Positions 31,848 to 39,805 of a stretch of DNA of 39,805 bases are shown here, one piece after another. The position numbers and the translations under genes were made by a program. This DNA is from Gnetum montanum (lineage: Eukaryota; Streptophyta; Gnetopsida; Gnetales; Gnetaceae), in the NCBI GenBank assembly GCA_015680685.1, contig MNCI01009017.1, positions 296,471 through 336,275 of the forward strand. Direction: 5' to 3'. Each line of letters starts with the position of its first letter. The stretch's first letter is position 1. Below the pieces are notes generated by a model that was given only the letters and a program-made list of their open reading frames with translations, was not told the DNA's origin and did not search any database.

Positions 31848-32158
31848 TTGTAATCATAATGAGACCATGGATTAGTAATCATTGTGTAACCTTAAAGAAA
31901 TTGGGATACCTTTATCTCTTAAGGATAGTTATACTTTGGTTAAGTTGTGATTATGGTTGATTTAATTAATCCAATTGTCATTTTGTTTATGTATTATTAT
32001 TAATAAACCATCTTGGGGATTACTGGAAGGGTGAATCTTTGAAAAAATTGATGTTTCTATGTTATTAAGGTTATTAACCCTTTGGGAAGTTAGAAAAAAT
32101 TTCAAAAACTTTTCATTGGAAACCTTAAGGTTTATGGTCCCCATAATAAAGATCTTAC
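31848..32158 (-). other. Predicted leader intron of extra ORF A
   Basis: The donor AAAG|GTAAGATC at 32159/32158 is the same site as in B. A TACTAAT branch-like word lies before the ATG; the acceptor has changed to GATTACAA. Length 311 against 310 in B. Confidence 0.45.
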
Positions 32159-32305
32159 CTTTGCTAAGTGCAGGGTTGAAAACCAAAGTGATTTGGACAA
32201 ACAGTTGGGAAGTTATGAGCTTTGGAAGGTTTTGGGCTCTAAAAAATTACAAAAAATGATCGTGTGTTATGAGTAAATGACACAAAATTCCTAAGTGCTA
32301 GGTGG

Positions 32306-32345
32306 TATATATAGCATGTATGCATTGCATCAACAAGGCCTCATA
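32306..32345 (-). promoter_or_regulatory. Internal promoter of A: TATA plus one GGCC palindrome remnant
   Basis: TATATATA at 32306-32313 (minus strand), with CATCAACAAGGCCTCA at 32328-32343 just upstream. It is homologous to 9822-9860 of B. Immediately beyond, at about 32342, the sequence jumps into gag, so an internal deletion removed pol and the rest of the array. Confidence 0.6.
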
Positions 32346-32671
32346 GCATCGTAGAGCTTCTCTTGACATTTATGTTGTTTGTGTTGTGTTTCAGTAGGGT
32401 AGTAGTTTTGAGTGTCTTGACCATCCACGATGTATTCTTTGTGAAGATCTGCTATGTTCAACTTCTTAAGGGTTTTAAATAGCATCTTGAGCATAGATCG
32501 ATTAGAGGACAAGATGATGTTTCCCTCCATATCACACCATCATAGCTGTTCATCTTGATGTAGGATGAAGGTGAAGCTTGATACAAACTCATCTAGATGA
32601 GTATATACCGCCTTGCATTCTTGTGGGATTGGTGGTTTGGTATCTTCGTGCTTACAAGAAGAAGAAGACAT
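32342..32671 (-). pseudogene. gag: N-terminal gag remnant of element A
   Basis: ATG at 32671 begins MSSSSCKHEDTKPPIPQE, nearly the same as B. It continues through MEGNIILSSNRSMLKMLFKT (open 32530-32330) and then runs into the internal promoter. Only about 110 codons remain; the rest of gag and all of pol are deleted. Confidence 0.75.
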
Positions 32672-32811
32672 TTTGCAAAATAAAATAAAATAAAATAATC
32701 AATGTGCTTTTATAATTTTATTTATAGTGGGAATGATATTGACCTCGAGGTTCGTACAATGATATTAATGGTATTTACTTAGACCTAAATAACACACGTT
32801 CCACAAACAAA

Positions 32812-32829
32812 GTTCCCAATTATGCACCA
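32812..32829 (-). other. Strongly decayed tRNA-Asp primer binding site of A
   Basis: Plus strand GTTCCCAATTATGCACCA, one base before the LTR at 32831. Recognised mainly by position and the CACCA end. Confidence 0.55.
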
Positions 32830-32830
32830 A

Positions 32831-33692
32831 TGATGAGTGGCAAGGTACCCCTACATCCAATCATACAGATCATAAAGCGTTCATGCGTGATTCAGTCGAA
32901 TTTCATGGACTTTATCATTTTTAGTGCACTAGTCCTTTAGGAAGTGAATATAGCCTTAAGGTCAATCGTTGTCTTCCAATCGCACTTGTGAGGTTCGTTG
33001 GTATGGTTAAGTGTAACTAAGGCATCTAATTTTTATAATTTTATGTTTTATAGTTTGGTGCTCAAAATGTAGATACAAGTAATTGGATTTAGTAATTTAA
33101 ATTAACTAATTAACTAGCATTTAACTAATCCTAACATAAGCATCTGATACTTTTTGTACACATCTTGAACCCATGTATTTGTTGCTGGGTGACCAAGCAC
33201 TACACTATTGGACATATCAAGTAATAACACTACTAGGATTACCAAGCAAATACATGTTGCGCTTGAAGCGGGCATACTTATGTGTGTAATCTATTTGGCT
33301 CAATTGCTTCGTTAACGTAATAACTAGAAAATATTTAATAACTAATTGAAAAAATTTAATAAATAATTAAGAACAATAAATGCATAAATAAAATAGATAA
33401 TCTATCCAAAGTGCTACAAGGTTTATCAAAAAGCTCATCTTTATTGCCACACACACTGTTGTGCTCAGGTAAAACAATGCTCGAATAAAGATTTGTACAC
33501 CTAATGACTCCTGTTTTGGGTAATCGAGGGAAAAATTCTGACTTTCAAATGGAAAACTACAAGAGCTAAGTTGCAACTACAATCTCTACTTGCTATAAAT
33601 GTAGCTGAACATGCATATTTATAGCAAAAAATCAACATTGCATTGATGGGGCCTCGTCGATGCATAGTAAGATGCATCAATGGGACCTCATC
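32831..33692 (-). mobile_element. 5' LTR of element A, U3 end truncated
   Basis: Begins TGATGAGTGG. It is homologous to 17758-18759 throughout, with AATAAA at 33440-33445 and TATA at 33616-33623 (171 bases apart). GGCC and GACC palindromes lie at 33640-33690. At about 33693 it is replaced by a plus-strand LTR fragment, so the final U3 bases are lost. Confidence 0.8.
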
Positions 33693-33822
33693 AATAGCAA
33701 ACTATGATCAAGGCATAGAGATCTAGATGCCACAAATAGTCCCATCCATGGAATTTGATTGGATCATGCGTGAATGTTTATGATGCATACGGTTGGGCAT
33801 AGGGGTACCTCACTACTCATCA
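33693..33822 (+). mobile_element. 130-bp end fragment of a D-type LTR
   Basis: Matches 4005-4132 and ends CACTACTCATCA, but no PBS follows. It is wedged between two minus-strand LTR pieces. Confidence 0.75.
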
Positions 33823-33824
33823 TA

Positions 33825-34278
33825 TACTTAAGCGCTCATGATTAATTGTGCTCGTTCTGCTTAATGATAGGAATAATAAAGAGTAATGAATGATAACATT
33901 AACTAAGGAAAATAGTAAACATTTAAGCAATTAAAAGTAATGAAGAACAATAATAAAGCTAAGTGAATGCTCCAATGAGAGAAGTAATCTTGATCTTTAT
34001 TTCTGAACATGTAATGTGCCCAAGTACGTTACACTCGAATAAGGATGTCGTATAATCACTTAATATCCCACTGCGAGCATGCATTGGAAACTAATAGAAC
34101 TTGAAATAAAAAATCTATGAATCTATCTCTAATTTTTGAATCCTAATTGTGCACCCATGTGTGGTATTTGTAGGCATGCACAAAAGAGGCGATATCAGAT
34201 CCCTAACATCGAAGGTTGTGCCCCTGATACTCGACATTATGGCTCCGATATTGAAGCCTTGCAAAACATGACTCATCA
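33825..34278 (-). mobile_element. Truncated LTR fragment (E)
   Basis: Homologous to 34930-35339 of LTR C, ending ATGACTCATCA at 34278. It keeps the polyadenylation signal (33996-34001), a decayed TATA (near 34164) and a U3 with GCGATATCAG (34189), CTGATACTCG (34224) and CCGATATTGA (34245). The U5 part is missing. Confidence 0.7.
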
Positions 34279-34524
34279 ATTAGCTTTTGGGAAGCCTATG
34301 TGTTCTCAAAGATTGATCTTAAGTAAGGATATAATTAGGTATGGGTTAGAGAGAAAAATGTATTAAAGGTAATATTTTGTATTCAATATAATTATTATAA
34401 GCTCTTAGTGCTTCCATTCAAGTTAATAAATGCTCTAGTAGTATTTATGCTCTAATGAACATCATATTGTAGCCTTTATTGAGTTAGTTTGTGATCATAT
34501 TTATGCATTAATGAAAATGATATT
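34279..34524. other. Unassigned AT-rich stretch between two LTRs
   Basis: No match to other parts of the window and no coding frame. It is the flank into which element C inserted, as no PBS precedes the LTR at 34525. Confidence 0.4.
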
Positions 34525-34661
34525 TGATGAGTGGCGAGATATCCCTACACTCAACCATACAAATACGAGCATTTTCACATGCGATTCGGTTGAACTCCAC
34601 AAACGGACTAGTTGTGGCACCTAGATTGTTAACCTTAGGTCGTAGTTCGCTATCTTCCCAC

Positions 34662-34701
34662 CTGGACTAATATTATATTTGTCACATATGGTTTAGTCCA
34701 G
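34662..34701 (-). other. Hairpin in LTR C, 9-bp stem
   Basis: CTGGACTAA (34662-34670) pairs with TTAGTCCAG (34693-34701) around a 22-base loop that ends ATATGGT. It is in the same LTR position and has the same loop length as 403-442, but a different stem sequence. Confidence 0.65.
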
Positions 34702-35245
34702 AGTGAGGTGTATGATGTATTCCTAATTCTAACGCTACTCTTGAAGGTAGTGGAAAATAATATTAACTAAGCTAAGCTAGGAGGAAAAGGTAAGAAAATC
34801 TAATCTAGCCTAAGTATGATGAGCAGCCGTTCCTTGATTATCTGTACACATCTTGGACTTTGTGCATGACTACCACTGGGATTACCAAGCACAAATCCTA
34901 AGTACGCCACTGGGATACCAAGTAGTCACACTTAAATGCTTGTAATCAAGTCGTACTCATTCCGCGTTACTAGGAGTTTAAGGGTGAGAGATATTAACTA
35001 GGAAAGTAGTAAATAACATTTAAATAAATAAAGAAAGTGAATGCTTCAATGATGAAGTAATCTCGATCTTTATTGTTGGTCATGTGTGCGTCCAAGTACG
35101 TCACACTCAATTAAAGGATGTTATGCAATTAAATTCATCACACTGAGGGTAGACATAGGAAAAATAATCTATCTTTGGAGGGATCAAACTGCCAAAGTTT
35201 CACTACAATCTAAACTAGGATCCTAAACAAGGGAGAGCTGCTTCT

Positions 35246-35253
35246 TATTTATA
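35246..35253 (-). promoter_or_regulatory. TATA box of LTR C
   Basis: TATAAATA on the minus strand, just downstream of the palindrome array. Confidence 0.7.
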
Positions 35254-35269
35254 GACATTACAGCGTACT

Positions 35270-35330
35270 ATGATATTACGTAGACGATATCGCAGGGGAA
35301 GACGTGATATCGCGGCCCATGCGATATCGT
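35270..35330. repeat. GATATCGC palindrome array in LTR C
   Basis: Words start at 35270 (decayed), 35284 (ACGATATCGC), 35304 (GTGATATCGC) and 35321 (GCGATATCGT); steps 14, 20 and 17. Same word and step set as LTR1 and the internal promoter of this element. Confidence 0.75.
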
Positions 35331-35339
35331 GTCCCATCA

Positions 35340-35349
35340 TACCCCCATG
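35340..35349 (-). other. Polypurine tract of element C
   Basis: Minus strand TCATGGGGGTA abuts the LTR start TGATGGGA. It marks the 3' end of the internal region. Confidence 0.65.
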
Positions 35350-35492
35350 ACTGAATAAAAAATTGTCCTTGAGTTACAGTGATTACACAGTGGATAGGTA
35401 TGGGATTATTAGATGGGGAAAAAAATGAAATGATGCTGTGGTGTGGGAAGACATAGCATAGAAAAAATGCTACAACTACAAAAATTTGGAAC

Positions 35493-38244
35493 TCATGTAG
35501 TTCCTGGTGGTGGTGGCTCCTCCATGGGCACTTTCCCTTTGTCATGTGCTCCAGGATTTTACGTTTGATGGCGTTGAAGTATGGCCTAGAGCTTATCCTC
35601 TTTGGTCTGAGGGTCTTGTGTCATCCATGCTAGTGTTCCAATGTTTGATGGAGTCGACCCCTCCCACGGACAGGGTAGTTACGGGAACATTTGGTTGGCT
35701 TTGACATACCACGCTGCAAACACCCATCGTTCCTCCTCATAGGCTCTAGATTTGTCTTTGTATTCATGAAAATCTATTAGCCATCGAGCCAATTCAGTTG
35801 CAACATCTTTTTACCCCTGGTAGCTAGCTTTTACCACCTCAAGTTTAGAATTTGCAACATCTAGTTTTTCTGCCAACTTCTTGCGTTCTGCAAATTCTGC
35901 TTCATATTTGATATGGGTGAAAGCTACCTGCTTCTCGAGCTCTGTTCTTGAGTGCCCTGCTATTAACATGGTGAGGTTGGAATATCTGAGGTTTACCAAC
36001 TCTATGTATTCATCAGGTCTTGGATCTGCAAGTCCTGATTCTTAACTTCTGCTTGGTGGACAAAGGCGTAGGTGTCCAATATGGCCCCCCAATCAGTGTG
36101 TTGAGCACTGATAGTGTTGATTTGGGCCTTGGCCATATGGATCTCCTTCTCTAGTATTTGTTTATACATCCCCACCTGATCACATAAGTTCTCCTTCAGC
36201 TTCTCGTGTCGTTTAGCCTCATTCTGCCATGTGCTTATCTCAATTGCTGACTTTTGGCAAATAGCACGTACCTCCTCCATTGAGAGGGTTAGATTCCCTC
36301 TAGCTAAATAGCTTACATCTCAGTTGACCTGAATGAATTGTTCTCGTAATTGATGAAAATTTTTATCGAGAACATTTTTTTGCCTCTCTACAGAGGTCAA
36401 CCGAAGGTTATCTGCAACCAACTGCTTATTCTTTTCTTCTAAGGCCTTGAGTGCCTTAACATGCGCATGGGTTTGCGCTTCTACTACAAAGGCATCCCAA
36501 ACAGCCTTCTCCTTTTCTTCCACCACCCTTTTATTCTCTATAATCAACTTTTTTAGTTGCTCAGTTTTAAAACTCTCTAGCTAGTCTACGGGAACAAATT
36601 GTAGAGGATCCCGTTGTGCTGCTTGTAAGGCTACGAGCTTCTCTTGTAGTTTCTGCACTTCAGCTTCAGCATGCTCAGCCCCTACTTTGGATATGACCAG
36701 CTTCCCCTTTGTGGAAATAAGGTTTGATTGAATTGATGTGACATCCTGAGGGATGTCAAATAGAGACATCATTACTTGCTTTGTTTGAAGCAATCTATCA
36801 AGTACATCCTCATGTTCCACAGGAGTCATTGAGGTCTCGGCAAGAGTTTGAGCATCCCGTGCTCCTGAGAGATTTTTCGATGGCACAACAGGTATGTTGA
36901 AAGATTCTTTGATGTTGTCAGCGATCACTTCAGTAGCTCCTATGGCATTCTGGTGTTGCATGACCACCATAGTGGCCCCTTCACCAGTCTCTAACTGCAC
37001 CTGAAAAGATGTCGTGTTTCCTAAGATCTGTTGCAACCATCTACTTTCCCCTCCTCCTATTTGAATGGATAATTATCCCCTTGTGCGATCTATTGAAATT
37101 GTAGGCTGTATGACCTCATCGATGACGTAGAAGAGGTTTACATCATCATGACTTCCCTAATTGATCGTCTTAGCGATGGCCCTAAGATGGCTCATCGATG
37201 GTCTGTAGTCTTACGGCAGCGGCAGTTGATCTTGGCCTATGCAAGGCACTGCTTCTTGTTGTTGGCTGGGACCCATGGCTGGAGGTTGACTGGGTCCTAC
37301 AAGTTGAGTTGCAGGTGGTCCAATCATTTGTTCTTCTTCTTCATCTGGTCTTAGCTCTTCGCCAATGCTCTTTATTGGAGTTGGCACCTTTAGCAATTCA
37401 GCGTAAGAAGCAGTTTGGGCTTTTCGGAGGACATCATTGGTGTATCCCCGAATACCCGCACGTTGGCACAGTTTTCTGATAAGACAAGGGAAAGGCAGTG
37501 CCATCTTCCTTGTCTTTCGTTATTTAAACCAACTCAGGATCTCTGTCAAATATAGATGGGGACGATTAGCGTTAAGCTTTCCCATCAACACCGCACATCC
37601 TCTAGCTATTCATGATATGCCCCAATTTTGAAATAAACTCTCTCTTCTGTTGTCAGTTCACCAAAAGCTTTATCTCTACCATAAGCCTTCTCTAACCAAT
37701 CCTTTTGCACATCGGGGTTTGAACGGGTGGATAACCGAGCAACCTTGGGCCCTATATTCGAAAGGTTTAACACTTCCAAAATGGCCTATGCAAAGAAGTC
37801 AACTGTCACACCACAAATGTTAACAATGGTTCCTTGCTCCTTATTGTGCCAAAATTGGTACATCTCTCCTAGGTACCAGGCACCACTTTTAGAGAGGATA
37901 GGCCATAAGGGAGACCCCTTGAGGTGATCCCTAATAGCCTTAGGAGAAAACTCTATAAAGGATTCGAAGTTCAACTCCACAATCACAGCAGCGAATGTGG
38001 ACTTCTCATGGATAGCTTGAACACACTTCGGGGGCAACGTGAGTTGTTGTCTCGATTCAGGCACTACCGTAGCTCCTCCTTCTGCCTGCTTGGACCATCT
38101 GGTAGGAGGTTCATCTTGATGGATGCTAAATGATTGCTCCTCCTATTCTGCATGTTGTCCGGTAGGGTCTTGTCTTCCACCTCTCCGAGATCGTTTCTTC
38201 CCACCTTGAATAGGACCCTCCTGCTGTGCACGTTTTGGGGCCAT
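35493..38244 (-). pseudogene. Extra coiled-coil ORF of element C, near full length
   Basis: Best copy: ATG 38244 to stop 35493, about 917 codons. The start is MAPKRAQQEGPIQGGKKRSR, a basic, nuclear-signal-like stretch. Residues ~60-330 are globular (FSPKAIRDHLKGSPLWPILS; WYLGEMYQFWHN; ALPFPCLIRKLCQRAG). Then comes an acidic/Pro/Gln linker, and residues ~450-850 are long coiled coil (EAEVQKLQEKLVALQAAQ; LKALEEKNKQLVADNLRLTS; EFAERKKLAEKLDVANSKLE). The end is EEPPPPGTT, shared with A. Two net frame changes (between 37786 and 37504, and near 36000) and several stops, mostly TAG/TAA, make it a pseudogene, though less decayed than A and B. No signal peptide or membrane span was seen. The globular layout recalls the plant Transposase_32-type domain; tentative. 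A coiled-coil dimer would suit a palindromic DNA site (inference). Confidence 0.75.
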
Positions 38245-38700
38245 CTGCAATCACATGGGCCAAGCGTTAGTAAGGTTTTTTTTTGAAGTTAAGTTATACC
38301 TTACTACTTGCCTTAATTAAAGATCTTATGTTATAACGTGTGATCATGCCCGAAATTTTGTAATAATGAGTCTTGTGACTTAGGTGGTTTCCATTTTTAA
38401 TTTCCCTATATACCTAAGGGTTATATGATTTTTAGGCACAATTATTCTAAGTGTTAAAGTTAATTACCCTAGTTGATGTCCTTTGGGTGATGATAAATTT
38501 CAAAAAATTTAGGCACTTTTCGGAAAGTGTCTCTCCCCCACGACTAAGCTGAACACTCTAGGTTCAAGTAGGTTCAAATGGAATTAAAATCAGAGTACCA
38601 ATGAGCAAGATATGAGTGGAAAAGAAAGGGTCACGCAATCACAAGTCGTAGAGAAAAATTTCAACAACTTCCCCCGTGTGAATGACAAAATGATGCTAAG
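38245..38700 (-). other. Leader of extra ORF C with branch point and splice acceptor
   Basis: Directly before the ATG the minus strand reads TGATTGCAG|ATG. TACTAAC (38272-38266), a textbook branch-point word, lies about 22 bases before the AG. The donor is unclear; TTG|GTACTC near 38595 and TTAG|GTATAT near 38420 are options. The TATA-to-ATG distance (about 475) is like A and B. Confidence 0.5.
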
Positions 38701-38718
38701 TGTTGCAGCGGGGGTACC

Positions 38719-38726
38719 TATTTATA
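38719..38726 (-). promoter_or_regulatory. Internal TATA box of element C
   Basis: TATAAATA on the minus strand inside CCTATAAATAGG, right downstream of the palindrome array. It would start an mRNA for the extra ORF without gag-pol. Confidence 0.65.
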
Positions 38727-38738
38727 GGTAAATAGGAC

Positions 38739-38807
38739 ACGATATCGCGTACGATACATCGTGTACGTGATATCGCGTGGGATGCGATATCACGTACGCG
38801 ATATCTC
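38739..38807. repeat. GATATCGC palindrome array in the internal promoter of C
   Basis: Words at 38739 (ACGATATCGC), about 38751 (ACGATACATCGT, decayed), 38767 (GTGATATCGC), 38784 (GCGATATCAC) and 38798 (GCGATATCTC). The last two steps are 17 and 14. It is the same word as the LTR of the same element, about 3.4 kb away. Confidence 0.8.
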
Positions 38808-38809
38808 AT

Positions 38810-39805
38810 CCTAACTAATATGAGACACATGAAAAATACCAATTTTTTAAATGATTTTTTTTGAAATTAACGTTGGAAATTGAGAACATTGACTATGATC
38901 AAGATGTTCTAGGGCAATTTCATTAATTCAAAAGGCACCATTAATGATGACGATGTGAATTTTATCAAATAAAACCTTGGGTGGTAAGAAAAAGGGTATG
39001 TAATGGTACATTGGAACGCTGAAATTTAGAGGGATAATAGTAGGGAAAGAAAATCAATTGAAAGAGTTAAGCTGAGGGTAAGAAATTATGTGTGTAGGCT
39101 ATGTCCTAAGTGAAGATTACAAAAGATTACACAAGTGGGTCCTCCCCAAAGCAAGTTTTAACCTATAATGCCCTTGTGTAACCGTACTTAAAGTGTCCGT
39201 GGGCACTAGAAGGGTTAAATGTAATCTGCACTAACTCCACAAAACACACACATGTAATTATCACTAGAATGAGATGAAAATTCTATGCTACAAGGGACAC
39301 GAGTTACAATTACACAAATAGTGAGATGAGGTGAAGTATAGAAAGGGATAATAGAGATTGGGACATGAGGTAACTGACCTAGGGCACAATGAATCCTACG
39401 TGAAAAGCATGATTAATGTGTCATTAACCCATCATTCAAAGATCAGGACCAAGTCCATTCCTCTAATCAGTGACATCACATTGTTTCATCCCATGGTGAA
39501 CAACTATGAGAGTACCATAACAAAAAGGCGTACGATCACTTGGCATTTTATCCAAGAAGGAGTGATTTTTTTTGTTTTATGGAACTTTGTTTTTCTCTCT
39601 CTTTTTTTTTTCTTTTTCATATTTTTTTGAACTTTACTGAATCTAGAGAAGCCGCCAACCTTTAAGCATGGGTGCATGTCTTTCTAGTGGGACCCCCTAG
39701 CACAACATTAATTTTTGAGTGCCCTTTTGATTACTCTTACTCCCATTTTTCATTAGATCTACAAGGATGTTAGTACAACCACGTTGCATGATAACTCCCA
39801 CAGAC
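38810..39805 (-). other. Pol-distal spacer of element C
   Basis: Homologous to B 9900-10900 (shared CAAGTGGGTCCTCCCCA and a long T-rich run near 39565-39630). No coding frame is supported. Pol of C would lie beyond the window. Confidence 0.55.

Larger units (their letters stand above)
34525..35339 (-). mobile_element. 3' LTR of element C
   Basis: 815 bp, TGATGAGTGG ... TCCCATCA. No PBS on the low side, but a PPT and extra ORF on the high side, so this is the 3' LTR. It has AATAAA at 35069-35074, TATA at 35246-35253 (172 apart), the GATATCGC array 35270-35330, and U3 only about 85 bp long. Confidence 0.8.

Noticed and set aside
39358-39630. Plus-strand 90-codon frame ending in a Phe-rich run
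   Set aside because: It lies antisense in the non-coding spacer of C, shared with B where it is not open; the end is a poly-T tract.

Overview
This window is repeat-filled nuclear DNA from a land plant. The evidence is Ty3/gypsy-type retroelements with plant tRNA primer sites, low GC, and no intact host gene, rRNA or tRNA. The depth of decay and the nesting would suit a very large genome such as a gymnosperm, but the sequence does not settle the species. Nearly every base belongs to one of two retroelement types. The first is an Athila-like lineage: PBS matching the 3' end of tRNA-Asp, LTRs of about 0.8-1.0 kb that begin and end TGATGAGT/ACTCATCA, gag-pol, then a large extra ORF. The second is one chromovirus-like Ty3 element with an initiator-Met PBS.

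Layout. 1-1250: start of a minus-strand Athila-like element (gag start, perfect PBS, 5' LTR), inserted into the gag of an older minus-strand copy (1251-2847, LTR from 2849). 3269-7386: plus-strand copy D, with LTR, PBS, gag and 3' spacer, but protease to integrase mostly deleted. 7387-18759: minus-strand copy B, with gag, pol, spacer, internal promoter and a 3'-truncated extra ORF. 18760-33692: minus-strand copy A, which shares the LTR at 17758-18759 with B; it has lost pol, and its extra ORF is split by the chromovirus at 19244-29221. 33693-34278: fragments of oppositely oriented LTRs. 34525-39805: 3' half of minus-strand copy C (3' LTR, PPT, extra ORF, internal promoter, spacer).

The most interesting signal is in the Athila-like family. 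The extra ORF (about 900 codons: basic N-terminus, globular region, long coiled coil) has its own TATA box and leader, with intron signals in the leader. Just upstream of that internal TATA lies an array of short palindromes, and the same palindrome type lies just upstream of the LTR TATA of the same element. Different families use different words: GCGATATCGC in C and in the LTR at 270, GTCGACAAGGCCTTGTCGAC-like in A and B, and a GATATT...AATATC word in D and the LTR fragment at 33825. This looks like a matched two-promoter switch that changes its DNA word between families. A natural, untested candidate for the reader is the dimer-forming coiled-coil protein made from the internal promoter.

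A second notable feature is a five-exon gene lying antisense in the 4-kb leader of the chromovirus (22134 down to 20023). It has four short GT-AG introns, all phase 0, and reads in one frame through exons 1-4. It carries 16 internal stops, all TAA or TAG. A third is a hairpin in the LTRs, near the PBS, whose arms change sequence between copies while still pairing.
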